Shown here: positions 33,393 to 44,934 of the stretch, in pieces
Position numbering within the stretch: position 1 is the first letter of the stretch
Layout of the letters: every line of letters starts with the position of its first letter
From: Oscheius onirici
Taxonomy: Eukaryota > Nematoda > Chromadorea > Rhabditida > Rhabditidae
Reading direction: 5' to 3'
Length of the DNA: 64,000 nucleotides
Assembly: GCA_932521025.1 (NCBI GenBank)
Contig: OW051471.1
Location: forward strand, 11,284,001 to 11,348,000
Notes under the pieces: generated by a model
Told to the model about the DNA's origin: nothing
Database searches by the model: none
Seen by the model: only the letters and a program-made list of their open reading frames with translations
Program-made: the position numbers and the translations under genes

Positions 33393-33606
33393 TACCGTAA
33401 AAGCTCTAATATAAGCAGCCCTAATACGCATGCATTTTTTTCCGAGTGAAGCCATAATTTGTCAGCCTTTGTATTATTTTTCCTCGGTAGCAGGGATGTC
33501 TATCTGTCTAGGAAAAATAGTCGGAAAGTTAGGAAAACATTTCTTCACTGAAAAAGATGCGTACGTAATTGCGTACGGGGGTGCTTATATTAGAATAAAT
33601 ATGGTA
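33393..33606. mobile_element. TACCGTA-tipped MITE, copy 2
   Basis: Left tip TACCGTAAAAGCTCTAATAT; right arm GCTTATATTAGAATAAATAT then GGTA, inverted. Subterminal GCATGCATTTTTTTCCGAGTG pairs with an inverted partner before GATGCGTACGTAATTGCG. Same family as 22386 and 41321. Confidence 0.75.
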
Positions 33607-33666
33607 ACTGTCGAGGGTGTGACCTAGGAAACGATTTGACTGTCTAACTGTCGAGTTTGTGGCCGC
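33604..33666 (-). repeat. two copies of the dispersed 20-bp motif
   Basis: AACTGTCGAG cores start at 33606 and 33646 in the same orientation, 40 bp apart. The second lies in CTGTCTAACTGTCGAGTTTG, two bases from consensus. They abut the right end of the MITE at 33393. Confidence 0.55.
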
Positions 33667-33715
33667 ATAAACTTCTCCAGACAATTTATCCACAAACTAT
33701 ATTCAGGGCATATTT

Positions 33716-36194
33716 TTAGAACACTTCTTTTTTCTTCTCTCTCCTCCAATTCTGTTCCGTCCTAATGCTCGAATGTTGCCGTTCCAGTCTCCCAATATCC
33801 TTCTTCAAGGCTTCTAACCTCTGCTGCAACTTGGCAGCCGTCTTCGGATCCGTCTTCAGGTTTCTCTGAATTCCCTGAAAGATAATTTTCTCTCGAAAAA
33901 GGCTTAAAAATCCACACCTCCATCAACTTCTTCTCATTGCTCCTCATTTTCTTGATTTCCATCTCCACCGAAAGATTCTGTGTCCCGAGAGCCGTCTCAC
34001 TGGATTCCTTCATTTTCTTCCGCTGTTCAGCTTCGGTTTTCTCAACGTCAGCTGGCTTTCCAGCCAATTTTCGATTAATAAATGAGAAAATCTCATTTTC
34101 CTGCTCTCCATTAGCTTTTGCCGAAATCGCAGCCTTTTTGGGCTTGACAAACTGTCCCTCAGCTTCACCCAATCCTTTGCCTTTCTTGTAAATTTTCGCC
34201 TGTACGGCATGGACGATTCCGTCGCTGTTCTTTCCGAGACCCTAGATATTAAAATAAAGAAGAATCGATATAAGATACCTGTCCAAGTTTGTAGCCCATT
34301 TTCTGGAGCATCATCATTCCGAAGCCACCGCCGGTCCATTGACCCAGGTCTCCTACTGTGATTGAACCGTGACGTTCTCCTTTGAGCTCCGACCAAGAAG
34401 TGTTGGGAGGGCGGGATGAAGAGAGTTCGTCGACTGAAACTAATAATAATCTTTTTTGTTTCAGACTGTTCGTGTTTATGGCATCTCGAATCTGGTGAAA
34501 ACACCAAAACTTACTTTAAATGTCAAAACAGAAGCTAGGATCGCCCACCGAGCTCATTACAGTGTTTGCCGTATGCATGCCAGTAAGGCGCATTATCGTG
34601 GGACGAGTTTTACAGAATAAAAACTTGGCGCCAGATTTGAATACCGGCTCAGAATGGGGGCTGTCTCGAAAATTTTCGATTAGAAAAAGGTCACTTTATA
34701 AAAATCTTGGCTGAGTATCCACCATTTGCGTGATGTAACCAAATTGATATAACGTGTAAACATTGGATACTCAGCAAAATTTTTGTAAAATGACCATTTC
34801 AAATCGAACATTTTCGCCGCGAGACAGCCCCTCAGAATGTCATTGTGAGCTCACATTCAAACCGGTTTTTTGATTCCCGGAAATACGTTTTACTGGTGGA
34901 CTACCGTAACAAAATCCTTAGAATTTTAGTAGTTACTGCATAAATAACTCACCCTTCTCTTCATACTCATCTCCAAGCGGAATCATCGAACTGTTAGCTG
35001 CTCTGACTTCCTTCCCCGTCTTCAGGAGCTTGACGGCCGACTCATTTTCATCCATCAGTGCAACTCTTCCCACATCCCAGAGTCCATTTTCTACGGGAAC
35101 AAGTACAAGAGCATCTTGTTTCACCAGTCTGAAGAAATATATAAAAAGAACACTTGAAAATCGTACCTGAAGTCAGGTTCCTTGTACTCCTCCAACTCTT
35201 CTAAAGCGACCAGTTCTCCGTGATTAAATTTGCAGTTCGAGTCAAAGCGACAGCTATCTTTCATGAAAAATTGGCATGGCTTCATTTTATGGGTTAGAGG
35301 AAAGCTGAAAAGGAGTCGAGCCTAAAGTTTTGATAAAGTTGAACGGAAGTTTGTGCTGCACCATGATTTTGTCAGTTCTTTCGTCCTGTTCCACGTCCAA
35401 GATTATAGCAGAGTGATGTTTGATTGCTTGAGAGACGCCAGTCAGTGGAGCCATAACTCTGTTGCCGATGAGTTGGTCACCGTCTGAAAGATCGGATCAG
35501 TTTAGGATAACGGTGGGTAGACCCATTATACAGGTCCCGTCACCAATTATGCCGGGGTTCCATCGCTATTTGAAAATCGGATCAGTTTAAGGGAACGGTA
35601 ACATTCTCAGAGTTTGGAGGGAAAACAAATGCAAGAGTACTGAGTTTCTGAAAGAATTTAACCGACCGTTCAGTGCGCCTCTACCAAGTTTTCGACCGCT
35701 GTTAGACCCATTGAACAGGTCCCGTCACCAATTATGCCGGATTTCGTCACGATTTGAAAACACAAAAATTTCAGAAGACAACTTCTTCACGTGCTCCGAC
35801 TAACATCGTGATGAATCTCTATGGATCTCACAGTTTTACCAGCCATTTTCAATTTTCGAAGAATGTTCTTCAAAATTTTACTGGACTCTCGCACAAAAGA
35901 AAATTTCAGCAAAAACTCACCTAGTTCAACCTCCTTTGCTTCCTCCGGCTCTTCTTGAGAGGACGTTGAAGCTTCTGTAGACTCTTGGTCCTCGGCAATC
36001 ATTTCCCGAAGAAGTGTCCTCATTTCATAAAGATCGTTCAAAGCTCGCTGTAATTGTTCCTCTTTCTTGGTTCTATCCAGTTCTTTGCTATTCAAAGAAT
36101 CTGCCTTCACAGCCTCGTTCTTTAGTGCCTTTTTGGCCTCAAGATCGCTGATCTGCTCCTCACAATCACGGAGCTCCTGCTCCAGAGATGCCAT
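33716..36194 (-). CDS. ZGPAT-like protein (CCCH zinc finger plus G-patch)
   Basis: Starts at ATG 36194 (MASLEQELRDCEEQISDLEAK), preceded by CTTTCAGTAAA, a likely spliced-leader site. Order: N-terminal coiled coil; a Tudor-like stretch (IGNRVMAPLTGV); one CCCH zinc finger (CQFFMKDSCRFDSNCKFNH); a second Tudor-like stretch (DALVLVPVENGLWDVGRV); a G-patch (GFGMMMLQKMGYKLGQGLGK); a basic coiled-coil tail. The last exon splices at about 33876/33920 and ends at 33716, so the open frame running to 33762 is an intron read-through. This is the full architecture of vertebrate ZGPAT, a nuclear RNA/DNA-binding regulator. One intron carries a duplicated block (35521-35760). Confidence 0.88.
34648..34850. 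mobile_element. foldback element with GCTGAGTATCC core in ZGPAT-like intron
   Basis: Left arm GGGGCTGTCTCGAAAATTTTC through CTTGGCTGAGTATCC; right arm, inverted, GGGGCTGTCTCGCGGCGAAAA through GCTGAGTATCCAA. Arms are about 85 bp. The internal block is shared with the element at 32429 but the tips differ, so this is a related subfamily. Confidence 0.65.
35475..35765. repeat. intronic direct duplication in ZGPAT-like gene
   Basis: CAGGTCCCGTCACCAATTAT followed by GCCGG occurs at about 35530 and again at about 35715, each preceded by ACCCATT and followed by a diverged arm ending in GATTTGAAAA-like sequence. GATCGGATCAGTTTA also occurs twice (about 35487 and 35576). A unit of about 185 bp has been duplicated in tandem. 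Confidence 0.6.
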
Positions 36195-36580
36195 TTTACT
36201 GAAAGTTGTTTCTGTAATCAGATTCTTCAAGGAAAAATGGAGACTTCAATCAGGTTCAGAAATACCACAAATTAGAGTCAAAGAAAAAATGTTACGTACA
36301 ATTTTTGAGCACACGCCGGCGATAATTTTCGAATTGACGTCTCGCAGTATAATAAATTTTTTCACGCGCTTTTTAAAAGTTTTCCTGGATTTTTTGTTTT
36401 CTTGTATCGATTTTACGATTCTCCAATTGAATTTTTTTGATTCAATTATATTGTCTAGCTTCAAATAGTTCGCTTTCCTAACAGAAGCAGTGAGCTTTTC
36501 TTTTTTTTGCTTTTCATTTGCTCTCTGGCTTTTTCGCACTTACTCTTTTTGTTGGTCCAAATTCTCAAGACTACTTTAAG

Positions 36581-39500
36581 ATGGTGGAAGTGACGGACGG
36601 TGGTAGTGTCGACATGGAGAATACAATAGGAGGAGAGATCAGTGTACCAATCGTGAGTTTTCCTGATTTTTTTTGGCTTTACTAAAACGTATTTTAAACA
36701 GCAAAACGAATATTTTTAGTGTTGTAGATCTGGGATCGAAAACCATGTTTTATAATTCTAAGTGCCAAAAACAGTCACAACTGCTCGAAGATCATATTTT
36801 TTTAAACTACCACTGTTTGCGACAGTAATGGTCGGAAATCTGAGTTTTAACGGCCAAAAAAAAAGAAAATCTGATTCCGAACAAAAATTTTGTTGCGCCT
36901 GGAAGACCAATGTTCTCCCTTCCTGCAACAAAAATCATTTCCAGGGTCACCCTGCAGAAACTGACGACCGCCAGTTCACAATCGTCAACATCAAACAGCT
37001 AGGAGGCTGGAGGACCAATCCTGATCTGCAGAGAGCCTTCGATCAGTCCGAGTCCTTTGAGATCAGCTTCACCAAACCCGATTTCAATAAAGTGAGTTTT
37101 TTTTATAGTGTTTTTTAACAGAATTCCGTTTAGAAATTGAAGCTTGGCTCAATCACTTTCGTTTTCTTGACAGTTAAAGAAGCACAAATCGCTTATATCC
37201 AGTTGTCTGGAAGTAGAATGGACGGAGAAGTTTTGAACATTGAAACTACTGAGAAATTTGGTAGGCTCTTTTTTGTTTCTTTCACATTATTTTTACAGTA
37301 ATCCCCGGATCCAATGATTTCTTCAAAATGTCTGCTGACCAGTCAATAAGGGCGAGAACGATCTACGCTCTGAATTTAGCCACAGCGGACAGGGGGCCAC
37401 TGGAAGGGATTTTGGGACAGGATGCAATTGAATCAGTCAAGTTTATGTGTCAGGAGGGAGACAAGCAGCAGGCTGAAGTATGATTCACTAGCTTTTGGTT
37501 AAACGTGTCTGGTTCAGATTCTTATGTCGTCGGAAGAGGAGGCAAAGAGCGCAAGACAAGATGCCAACATTTTTGATGATGAGGATCCGAGCAGCTCGAT
37601 GAAGTAAGTTTCTCCAAGTTATTTTACAACAAAACAAAAATATGGAAAATTTATTCTCAAAACGAGACCATGGCTCCGAAGGGAATGCCTTTACACATGA
37701 TTGCTTTCTGTCCCATCATGCTTCCCCATGGAACCATTCCACTGATCACGTCATAGCCACAGGGCAGGGTTTCCCAGTACTTGGCACCATTCTAAATAAG
37801 ACTGATTTGATCAATACGGGGTCTTACCTTGTAGCCTCGAGCTTGACAATAGATCAGAGTCCCGGCGTTCTGCCACACGTTGATGCGGTAGCTCACTTTG
37901 TAGTTTTTGTCTCCTGAGATAAGAACCTGAGGGTCTTCACATGCAGCTCCCCACATCCCGGCAGGAGGAGCCCAGCACGATCCCATGGTAGATACTGTCG
38001 TGAGGGTTGAGATGAAGGAAAAGGCAATGAGGAGACGAATAGAGAACATGCTGCGATGATTAGCTTGGATTGAAGCGGCTATTTTATAAGAACATAACAC
38101 CCACCTGTAATTGAGAACGCCATGCTTTTACGTTATATTTTTGTGTTCTTTTGATGAGTCATATGACGAAGAGGAAAATAGCCATTTTGGTTTTTGGCTT
38201 ACTGCTAGAGACAAGAGAGCAAAACAGCCTGTCTAGAGAGACCAAGTGTTCAATTTTAGTGGACACATACCCTACTTCCATTATTCTGAAGTAGACATGA
38301 TACCGTATCGTTTGGTATGGGACTTTAGCCGTCCCCTAGCGGGGAATTTTTCGATGGGACAGTAGTTCATCGATGTGCCGGTAAAACAACCTTCCAGACT
38401 CCTCACAACAGCAGAATACGAAGCCCACATCAACGAGACGAGGAACAAATATAAGAAGACCGATGCTCCCAAACCGAAGACAGACTTCCGACAGAATGAC
38501 AAAGAAAACAACCCGATCTCAATCGCTCCAGAAGTTGAGGAGGAAGACATCATTAATGCTCTGAATCAGGTAAATTCTCACAATTTTTCATGTTACACAG
38601 GTTTTAGCAAGTAGAAGAAGAGAAGCTGAACTGGGCCGAATTGACGGAAGTCGAAGAACTTTACTCTATCTGTGATAAGGTCTCCGAGAGGTTTTCGGGA
38701 CTACCGGACAGTATTCTGAAGCCGGCGATGCTCAGTACATTGAACAGACATCTTCAGGAGACTGAGAGCCATTGGCTGAGGGAACATTTGATGACTCTTA
38801 TTGGGTAAGTCTCGCTCTCTTTTTACTTATTTCAATTTTGTCTTCTTTCTTTTCTAAAATTTCTCTTTACAGAGTCTGGAGAAGAGAAGTAGAGAGTGAA
38901 GTTCCCTACGTACGAGAAACTCAAGTGGTCATGAAAGCCCCAGAATACCAGCCGGTTCTGGTCAACAAGTCAAGGAAAAGGAAAGCGTAAGCAACAATCT
39001 TGACTGCTTGATTGATTAATTTGTACAGAAAAGACACTCGAGCTGCCAAGATCATGATGGGAGTCGGAGCTCTGCTTCAGTCCACACGTGTCTCGATGAG
39101 GACAGAAAATGGCGAGGTGGAAATTGATGAAGATGACGGCGGAAACATTATGCTCAATGGAGAGATGCTGAGCTTTGACTCGTGGGCAAAGGCCACAAGA
39201 ACGAATCAGCCAGAGATTGTTGTGGCTGAAGGTCCGAAGCCAAAAGTGCAGAAACTGGATCAGGAACAGGCTAATGGAAAGCAGAGGAAGCAGAAACCAC
39301 AGAGGGAGTTCATGGAGTTTGCTGATTACAAGTGAGTTCTGGGACAGAGAGACAGATCCACTAATACTCTTATCCTTCAGAAAGTACAAGAAAGAACAGT
39401 ATGAGAAGCGAATGGGCAACAAGAAGATGAAAATTATGAACCAACATCGCCGAGAAATGGCCGAACTGGAAGCTTTGGAGAATCAGTCTCACGAATCGGA

Positions 39501-41920
39501 AGAACCAGAGGTCAAAGCAGCTCCCGAAGTCAAGCCTCCAAAAGAACTGGATGAGGGAGAAATTGACAGTGAGGAAGAGAGGGAGATGGCAAAGACGAAG
39601 AAGAAGGCAAAGAAGGGCAGCGATAGTAGTAGTAGCAGCAGTTCTTCTGAAGAGAGTGATGACGAAGGCGGCCCGGCGAATGCTAGAGGCAGGAGAGCGA
39701 AGATGAGGAAGTTGCAGCAGAGGAAGATACAGGTAATTGACGATCTTGAACATTTATTACAACGGTTTTTAGAACAATCCCACAGCAAACCCCATCATGA
39801 CAAAGATTTTCGACTTCCGGCATCAGATCACGAAACACTTGCCTTTGGATCAGAAGAAACAACTGGTTCAGCAGTTGAGAGAGGTAGGCTCATTTTTCTT
39901 GATGTTTTCTTCCTTCTACCCAAGCAGCCAATTGATATATAGTCTTTTCTCTAAATAACTGGAACTGGAAACCGTTTTGCTTTGAAAACTTTTGCAGCTA
40001 TTGGTCAATTACCAGTTACCACGCATGGCCTAACGATAAGGTCAAAACGTGATTCTGAGAGCACTAGTTTGATGGAAATTTTGTGAGGAATCCAGCTACC
40101 ATGTCCGTTTCTCAAAATTTTGACTTTCTTACGAATTCCAAGCCCTCTTTGACCAGGGGCGCTTCAGCTGAGACAAAGAAATCAGAAGACGCTGAATATA
40201 CGACGACATAATTTTGGGGTTTGGAAAAGTTCTCGCCGTTTTTTCTAATTCTCACTTCCGCGTCTTTTTAAAATTTGCGAGAGATGTGAAATCCTCGCCA
40301 GTCATATGCTTTTTTTTTCCAACTGATCTAGTAACTTCTTGTCTTCAACTTCACCCACTTTATTTTACCCCAACAAATTCTTGCTCGCCCATTTTCTTCC
40401 CCTCTGACCCATCCCAAAACACTCGGGTCAGATTTATGACGTACGGTTGCCAGATGCCATTGCTTTCGCTGCTGCTGCTGTCAGGTCTGGCGGCCCCTCA
40501 TTGTCCCAATCTAAAAGCGCTGCCCAGATGGCTTCTGTCATCTTTAAGAGGCTCATCATAGAGGTTCAAGGAATTGTGTCCCCGATTCTGCAAAAGGTGT
40601 CAAAGCAAGATTGCGTGTGTGGCTACAAATAGTTCATTCACATGACCCGGGCACCATTGACTGCGCAACACATACTCTCGTTGTGTCGCTGCCTTGAATG
40701 TCCGAACGCAACACGCAGCCTAGGTCAGTACGCCATTCACAGCGGGGGAGAGGACACTTGGGACCGTTAGTTGACATTTGTCACACCAAGAGATCGGAGA
40801 GTGATATTGTTGCGAGAATGTGCATAATTGGGAGAGGACAATTGATGAGGAGAGTGTACCACTAATTGACTAGGAATCTGTGTCAAGGAGAGATGTTATT
40901 CTCGAACAAACTATGACAGAATGGCTAAAAGATATGAACGTTGTTGATTTTTTTGTCAGATCCCCCAACGATGCTAGTGGTGAAAAGTTTCGAAACCCTT
41001 TTCTTTGTGAGACAGAAGAAAAAACCGTTTACAAATGACTCTCTAGTTCCCACCTCTAAAATTCGCAAAAGTTCTTTAATCTTTTTTTTTCGACAGACCA
41101 TTTCCAATCACACTTTTCTAAGGCTTAAACGGCTCCTGTTTCTTTCATTGCTGGTACTCTGCTACAGTACTTTTTAACAGAGTGACCTGACTCTTCAGTT
41201 CCCATCGTCAAATGGTCACAAAAACTTTTAAGTTTTTTAAAAGTACGGTGATGAGCCACACTTCTCTGAGGATTGAAGTATTTGTTTCTCATTCTTCCCA
41301 TTTTAGGCCTCCATTCAAAGTACCGTAAAAGCTCTAATAGAAGCCCATCCCCCCTTACGTAAGATACGCAATTACGTATTCAGTTTTATGGGATCAAGAC
41401 ATCATTTTTCACCTTTTTTGGGTTCTGCCAAGTTGTAGTGGACGTCAGGGGCTACAACTTTGCAGAACATCACAAAGTCAGAAAATGGTGTCTTGACCCC
41501 CCAAAAAACGTGAATACGTAATTGCGTATCTTACTTAAGACGGGCGGGCTTATATTAGACTTTCTACGGTAACTGTCTTATCCAGTTCCAAGTCCTATTG
41601 TAACAGTAATTGCTCTGTCTCCCAACACCACAGCTCCTCTCGACCATATAGCTTTGTCGGCTGGAACCTCAAATGTGCGCCCGGCAGGTATCAGGTTTCG
41701 CTGTTCGTGTATACAGATGGGAGACATCTGTTCCGCCCGTATACAATGTGCTCTCTCATCGTAACGTGTCTAGTCCTCGAGATGATTGACAGCTCTCCCT
41801 GAGAACAGATTAACACAGTATGCATTTCAGGTCCTCGAATCTCGCGGTAGCAACATGACAATGGAACAGAACAACATGTACATCAAGTTCAGTGACGATG
41901 TCACTCGTCTCTCTCATTGA
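36581..41920 (+). CDS. unrecognised acidic nuclear-type protein, 12 exons
   Basis: Exons 36581-36652, 36945-37091, 37134-37260, 37299-37477, 37518-37603, 38398-38569, 38608-38804, 38873-38986, 39029-39331, 39381-39732, 39773-39883 and 41831-41920 join in phase to TGA, about 650 residues. An N-terminal segment (RQFTIVNIKQLGGWR ... ITFVFLTVKEAQIAYIQLSG) could be an RRM-like alpha/beta fold. The middle is helical with KNKSRKRK-type basic patches. The C-terminal third is charged, with a nine-serine run beside acidic residues (about 39620-39665) suggesting casein kinase 2 sites. Intron 5 contains a minus-strand gene; the 1.9-kb last intron holds a MITE. I cannot name it. Confidence 0.72.
37657..38049 (-). 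CDS. small secreted protein nested in an intron
   Basis: Two exons, 37828-38049 and 37657-37791, encode about 118 residues. ATG 38049 opens a signal peptide (MFSIRLLIAFSFISTLTTVS) followed by MGSCWAPPAGMWGAACEDP and four more cysteines, ending PFGAMVSF. The pattern C..WGAAC...YC...PCGYD...C suggests a disulphide-stabilised extracellular domain. It lies wholly inside intron 5 of the plus-strand gene 36581-41920, antisense to it. I do not recognise the family; it resembles short nematode secreted proteins in layout only. Confidence 0.7.
39884..41320. other. intronic DNA with dispersed repeat copy
   Basis: Part of the last intron of the 36581-41920 gene. Around 40060-40125, GAAATTTTGTGAGGAATCCAG and CTACCATGTCCGTTTCTC repeat a block at about 45520-45585. 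No exon is supported; the frames at 40214-40632 are low complexity. Confidence 0.35.
41321..41571. mobile_element. TACCGTA-tipped MITE, copy 3
   Basis: Left tip TACCGTAAAAGCTCTAATAG; right arm, inverted, begins TACCGTAGAAAGTCTAATAT. Subterminal ACGTAAGATACGCAATTACG pairs with CGTAATTGCGTATCTTAC, and a second inner arm ATCAAGACATCATTTTTCAC pairs near 41490. It lies in the last intron of the 36581-41920 gene. Confidence 0.78.
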
Positions 41921-42736
41921 AAAACTTTTTTTTATACTGGTACGAGAATAGAATTGACTGACTCTTTTGATGCAAGCCCCGATTTCAGTGATTGTTGTGT
42001 TCAGATTTGTCATTTTGTAATAAATAAAGATTAAGGAATGATAGTCTGTCTCTCTGTCTATTTTTTTTGTTCTCCACAAACAATTTCAAATACTCTCCCT
42101 CTCTCCAGATGATCCCTAATCCACTGATCCCAATCCTGTGCTCCTGGACCGTTTGCCAACGGCTTATGTCGCTTGCCTCTGGAGTACATAAAGGGCGGTC
42201 TTTTATAGGCTCTCATTTTTGCGGGTCATCGAAGAGACGAGGAGATATTGCGCGACGGGCGGAGAGTGCCAGACAAGCTAACGGTAATTACAGAGGCGTT
42301 GTTAATTACGGTGGGGGCAGAGCACCGCCAGCCAGGTCACATTCGAATATGTGCCAGGATAACAGCCGCGCGCTCGCGCCAAGATCGACACAGAAGTGCT
42401 GGGGTCACGGCTCAATGGGAAAACAAGAGTTATGGGAGAAACAGAGAGTCCAAAAGATCCCTTCATCACCCCTTCGGTCGTGTATTCTCTGTCATAAAAA
42501 AAACTCTATTTCCCTCAATTTTCCTTCTCTTGACCCTTGACTACAGAGGTTAAGCTAATGTGACAAGTGTCCCTCCCAGCCTTCTCAATTATTCATTTCC
42601 CGTTTCCGTGCCATGCTGATTTTTCCAAGAAAGTGGGCTCGCCAACTTGTATCTTTATTGAGTCATCGGAATCATCGGTAGGTTGGTGGGTCAGATCGTT
42701 ACAAATTGATTGAAAACAATATTAAGAGAGGAAAAT
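41921..42736. other. intergenic, convergent 3' ends
   Basis: Includes AATAAATAAAG at about 42019, a probable polyadenylation signal for the plus-strand gene ending at 41920. Open frames at 42067-42553 overlap each other and show no domain. No further gene seen. Confidence 0.4.
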
Positions 42737-44491
42737 TTAAGCGACGCAGGGGTCCGTCGGCTGACTGTTGATTCCGTACTTGCGAATGGTGAAGTTGGCG
42801 AAGAAGAGCCCGAGGCTTGAGGTGATGGGATCGACGACGGCATGAACCAGCCAGTGCCATATCTGAAAAAATTATTATAGTTGTCAGAACTTAGTAATTC
42901 ATTGACTCTTCTCTCGTGTTTACGGGAACAGGGACATTGGCTGTTTTTACGGAAGTGACTGCCAAATATGCTCGTAAACAACTATGGGAAGAAGATACAT
43001 TTCTCGTAATTGGCTAGAAGCCAGATTTCTGTTTGTTTTGTTTTTGGAAAACTAATACTTTTTGCAAGTCACAATCTAAAAGTTTGGTTGAATCATAAGA
43101 GTATTTTCCGTTTTCTACCTTCCACCAAAAGATGGAGAAAATTCGGTGTTTTAGCTATAAAAACTGCTCAAATTTGTAACAATTTGAATCCAAAACTGTT
43201 TGTCCGAATACCTTTGCACCTGATTCCAGTTTTTGACCAGCCAATGTAAAGTGCAGAATATTTTGATAACCATTAGATCATGATAGCTAAGAAACATAAA
43301 AACCCACCTTGGCGAGCCAGGTTCCAGGAATGAGAAGAAGCTTTCCAGTCGGGATGCAGACGAAAGTGTTGAGGACGGTCAGAAGAGCGTAGAGAATACC
43401 GAAGACGATGGCGACAGGAATGGCGACAATGAGAGCAAAGAGGCGATAGAAGAAGCAGCGAATTCCTGTGAAGGTCTTGTAGAAGACGCGCCAGACGCAG
43501 TCGAAGCTGTGGTTAGTCTCGGCCTCTCCAAAAATGTCGTGGAAGTCGAGCTTGACGTGGTCGTTGATGTTACGCTCGTCGCGATCGACCAAGTTGATTC
43601 CAATGCTAATTTGCTCGGCTTTTTGCTCATTCTCTGTCTTCTGTCCACGGTTCCACCAGCACTTCTTCTTGCAACTCTTCTCCTCGACGACGACATCTCC
43701 CTCGACGGCGGCAGCTCCCTCGGTTGTCTCGGCAGCAGCGGCGGCTTTCTTGTTCTGAAATAAGAAGGGATAAGTCACCGACCTTAGAAAGCAAAAGAAC
43801 GATTTTACCATCAGTAAGTGTCAGAGATCAAATTGTCAGAAACTGTGACTTTCTTTTATCAAACTAAGTTTCCTAGAGCCTCAAGAGTAGGGACTATGCA
43901 GAGCTTGAAAGAAACTCTCTCAAAAAAGAAAGAGTCCTGATTCTGAGGTAAAAAGAACCGGTTGAGACTCCTGTAATATAGCAAGGGAACAGGGTGGAAG
44001 TTGTGGTAAGATGGAACGACCAAGTTTCATGTCATTTTTACCATCTGAATCCTTGTCGAAACAATCTTACTGTTTTTGTCCTAAGATTTCTCGTAAAGAA
44101 AAAATTGTCTTAGTTCACACTCTCGTATTCAGTTTATCCCAAACCCAATAGACCCTTCAGCCTAATGGAACCCCTTCTTTTACGCCTGAAAACACACTTC
44201 CAAACAGACCCATTCGTTCCCTCTCCCCCTATAGATAGCCCGAGATCTGGCAGTGGATAAAGAGGCTTCCAAACTCTCGCCTACGCTCCCCAGAGACTGT
44301 TTTACTGCTAAACTTTTGCGACAAAAAGACAAACAACAAACCTTCTTGAAGAGACCAGAAAAGAGTGGCTTCTTGACAGGAGCAGCCGGGGCATCTGTGG
44401 TGGTCTCAGCAGTGGCCTCGAGAGGAGGGAAATCGGTGTCGCTCTTGAGGGGAACAGCTTCCATCTCGTGCTTCTCTGCTTCGGTTGACAT
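42737..44491 (-). CDS. cav-1: caveolin
   Basis: Three exons: 44342-44491, 43308-43753 and 42737-42862. Start ATG 44491 (MSTEAEKHEMEAVPL), with TTTTTTCTAG directly 5' as a likely spliced-leader site. A long charged N terminus leads to the caveolin core: the scaffolding region near HVKLDFHDIFGEAE and HSFDCVWRVFYKTF, then the hydrophobic hairpin GIRCFFYRLFALIVAIPVAI through LNTFVCIP, then a membrane-associated tail. Cysteines in CIRCFF-type and tail positions could be palmitoylated. Caveolins insert in the inner leaflet and organise membrane domains; in C. elegans cav-1 acts in germline and neurons. Family certain; cav-1 versus cav-2 is judged from the long N terminus and single-hairpin order. 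Confidence 0.88.
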
Positions 44492-44934
44492 GATCTAGAA
44501 AAAAGGGACTATTTTGAGAAAACGAGAGAGACAAATGACGGGAGAAGAGATACAAAGAATGGTCTTATGCAAATGAGCCAAACAGAGAGAAAGAGGAGTG
44601 GACAGATGGACCACGCCCACAAATGACTCTCTCTCTCCCTTTGGCAGAGAGCCAAATCCGCCGACCACGCCCCTATGGTCAAGACTGTCGAGATCTGACT
44701 CTCTCCCTCTTTTATGTACTATCTCCATCCATAAGTGAGGGATGAGGTGACAAGATGACGCTGGGATGTTTGTACAAAGAACAGAGGGGCCTAGTAGGTA
44801 AGGATAGGGAATGGATAACAACGTGTATGTGTGCGGGCATGCGGAAGGGAAAGGATGGAGAGAGAAGAAATTTCAAAGGACAGAGAGTTTCGAATAAGGA
44901 ATGATCTGAATAAAGAGTGATGTTCAAAATGAAA

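Noticed and set aside
33762-34172. The ZGPAT-like C terminus ending at 33762.
   Set aside because: That end reads through an intron with a GTGTGG donor and TTTCAG acceptor; splicing gives a continuous coiled-coil ending at 33716.
39175-39942. A 255-codon plus frame across exons 9-11 of the 36.6-41.9 kb gene.
   Set aside because: It is the true exon-10 frame extended through flanking introns; splice sites at 39331, 39381 and 39732 are better.
42067-42553. Overlapping plus frames of 101 and 157 codons.
   Set aside because: Two frames open over the same GC-rich stretch, no domain and no splice support.
43379-43763. Plus- and minus-frame open frames inside the caveolin exon.
   Set aside because: The caveolin frame explains the exon; the others are serine/valine-rich shadows.
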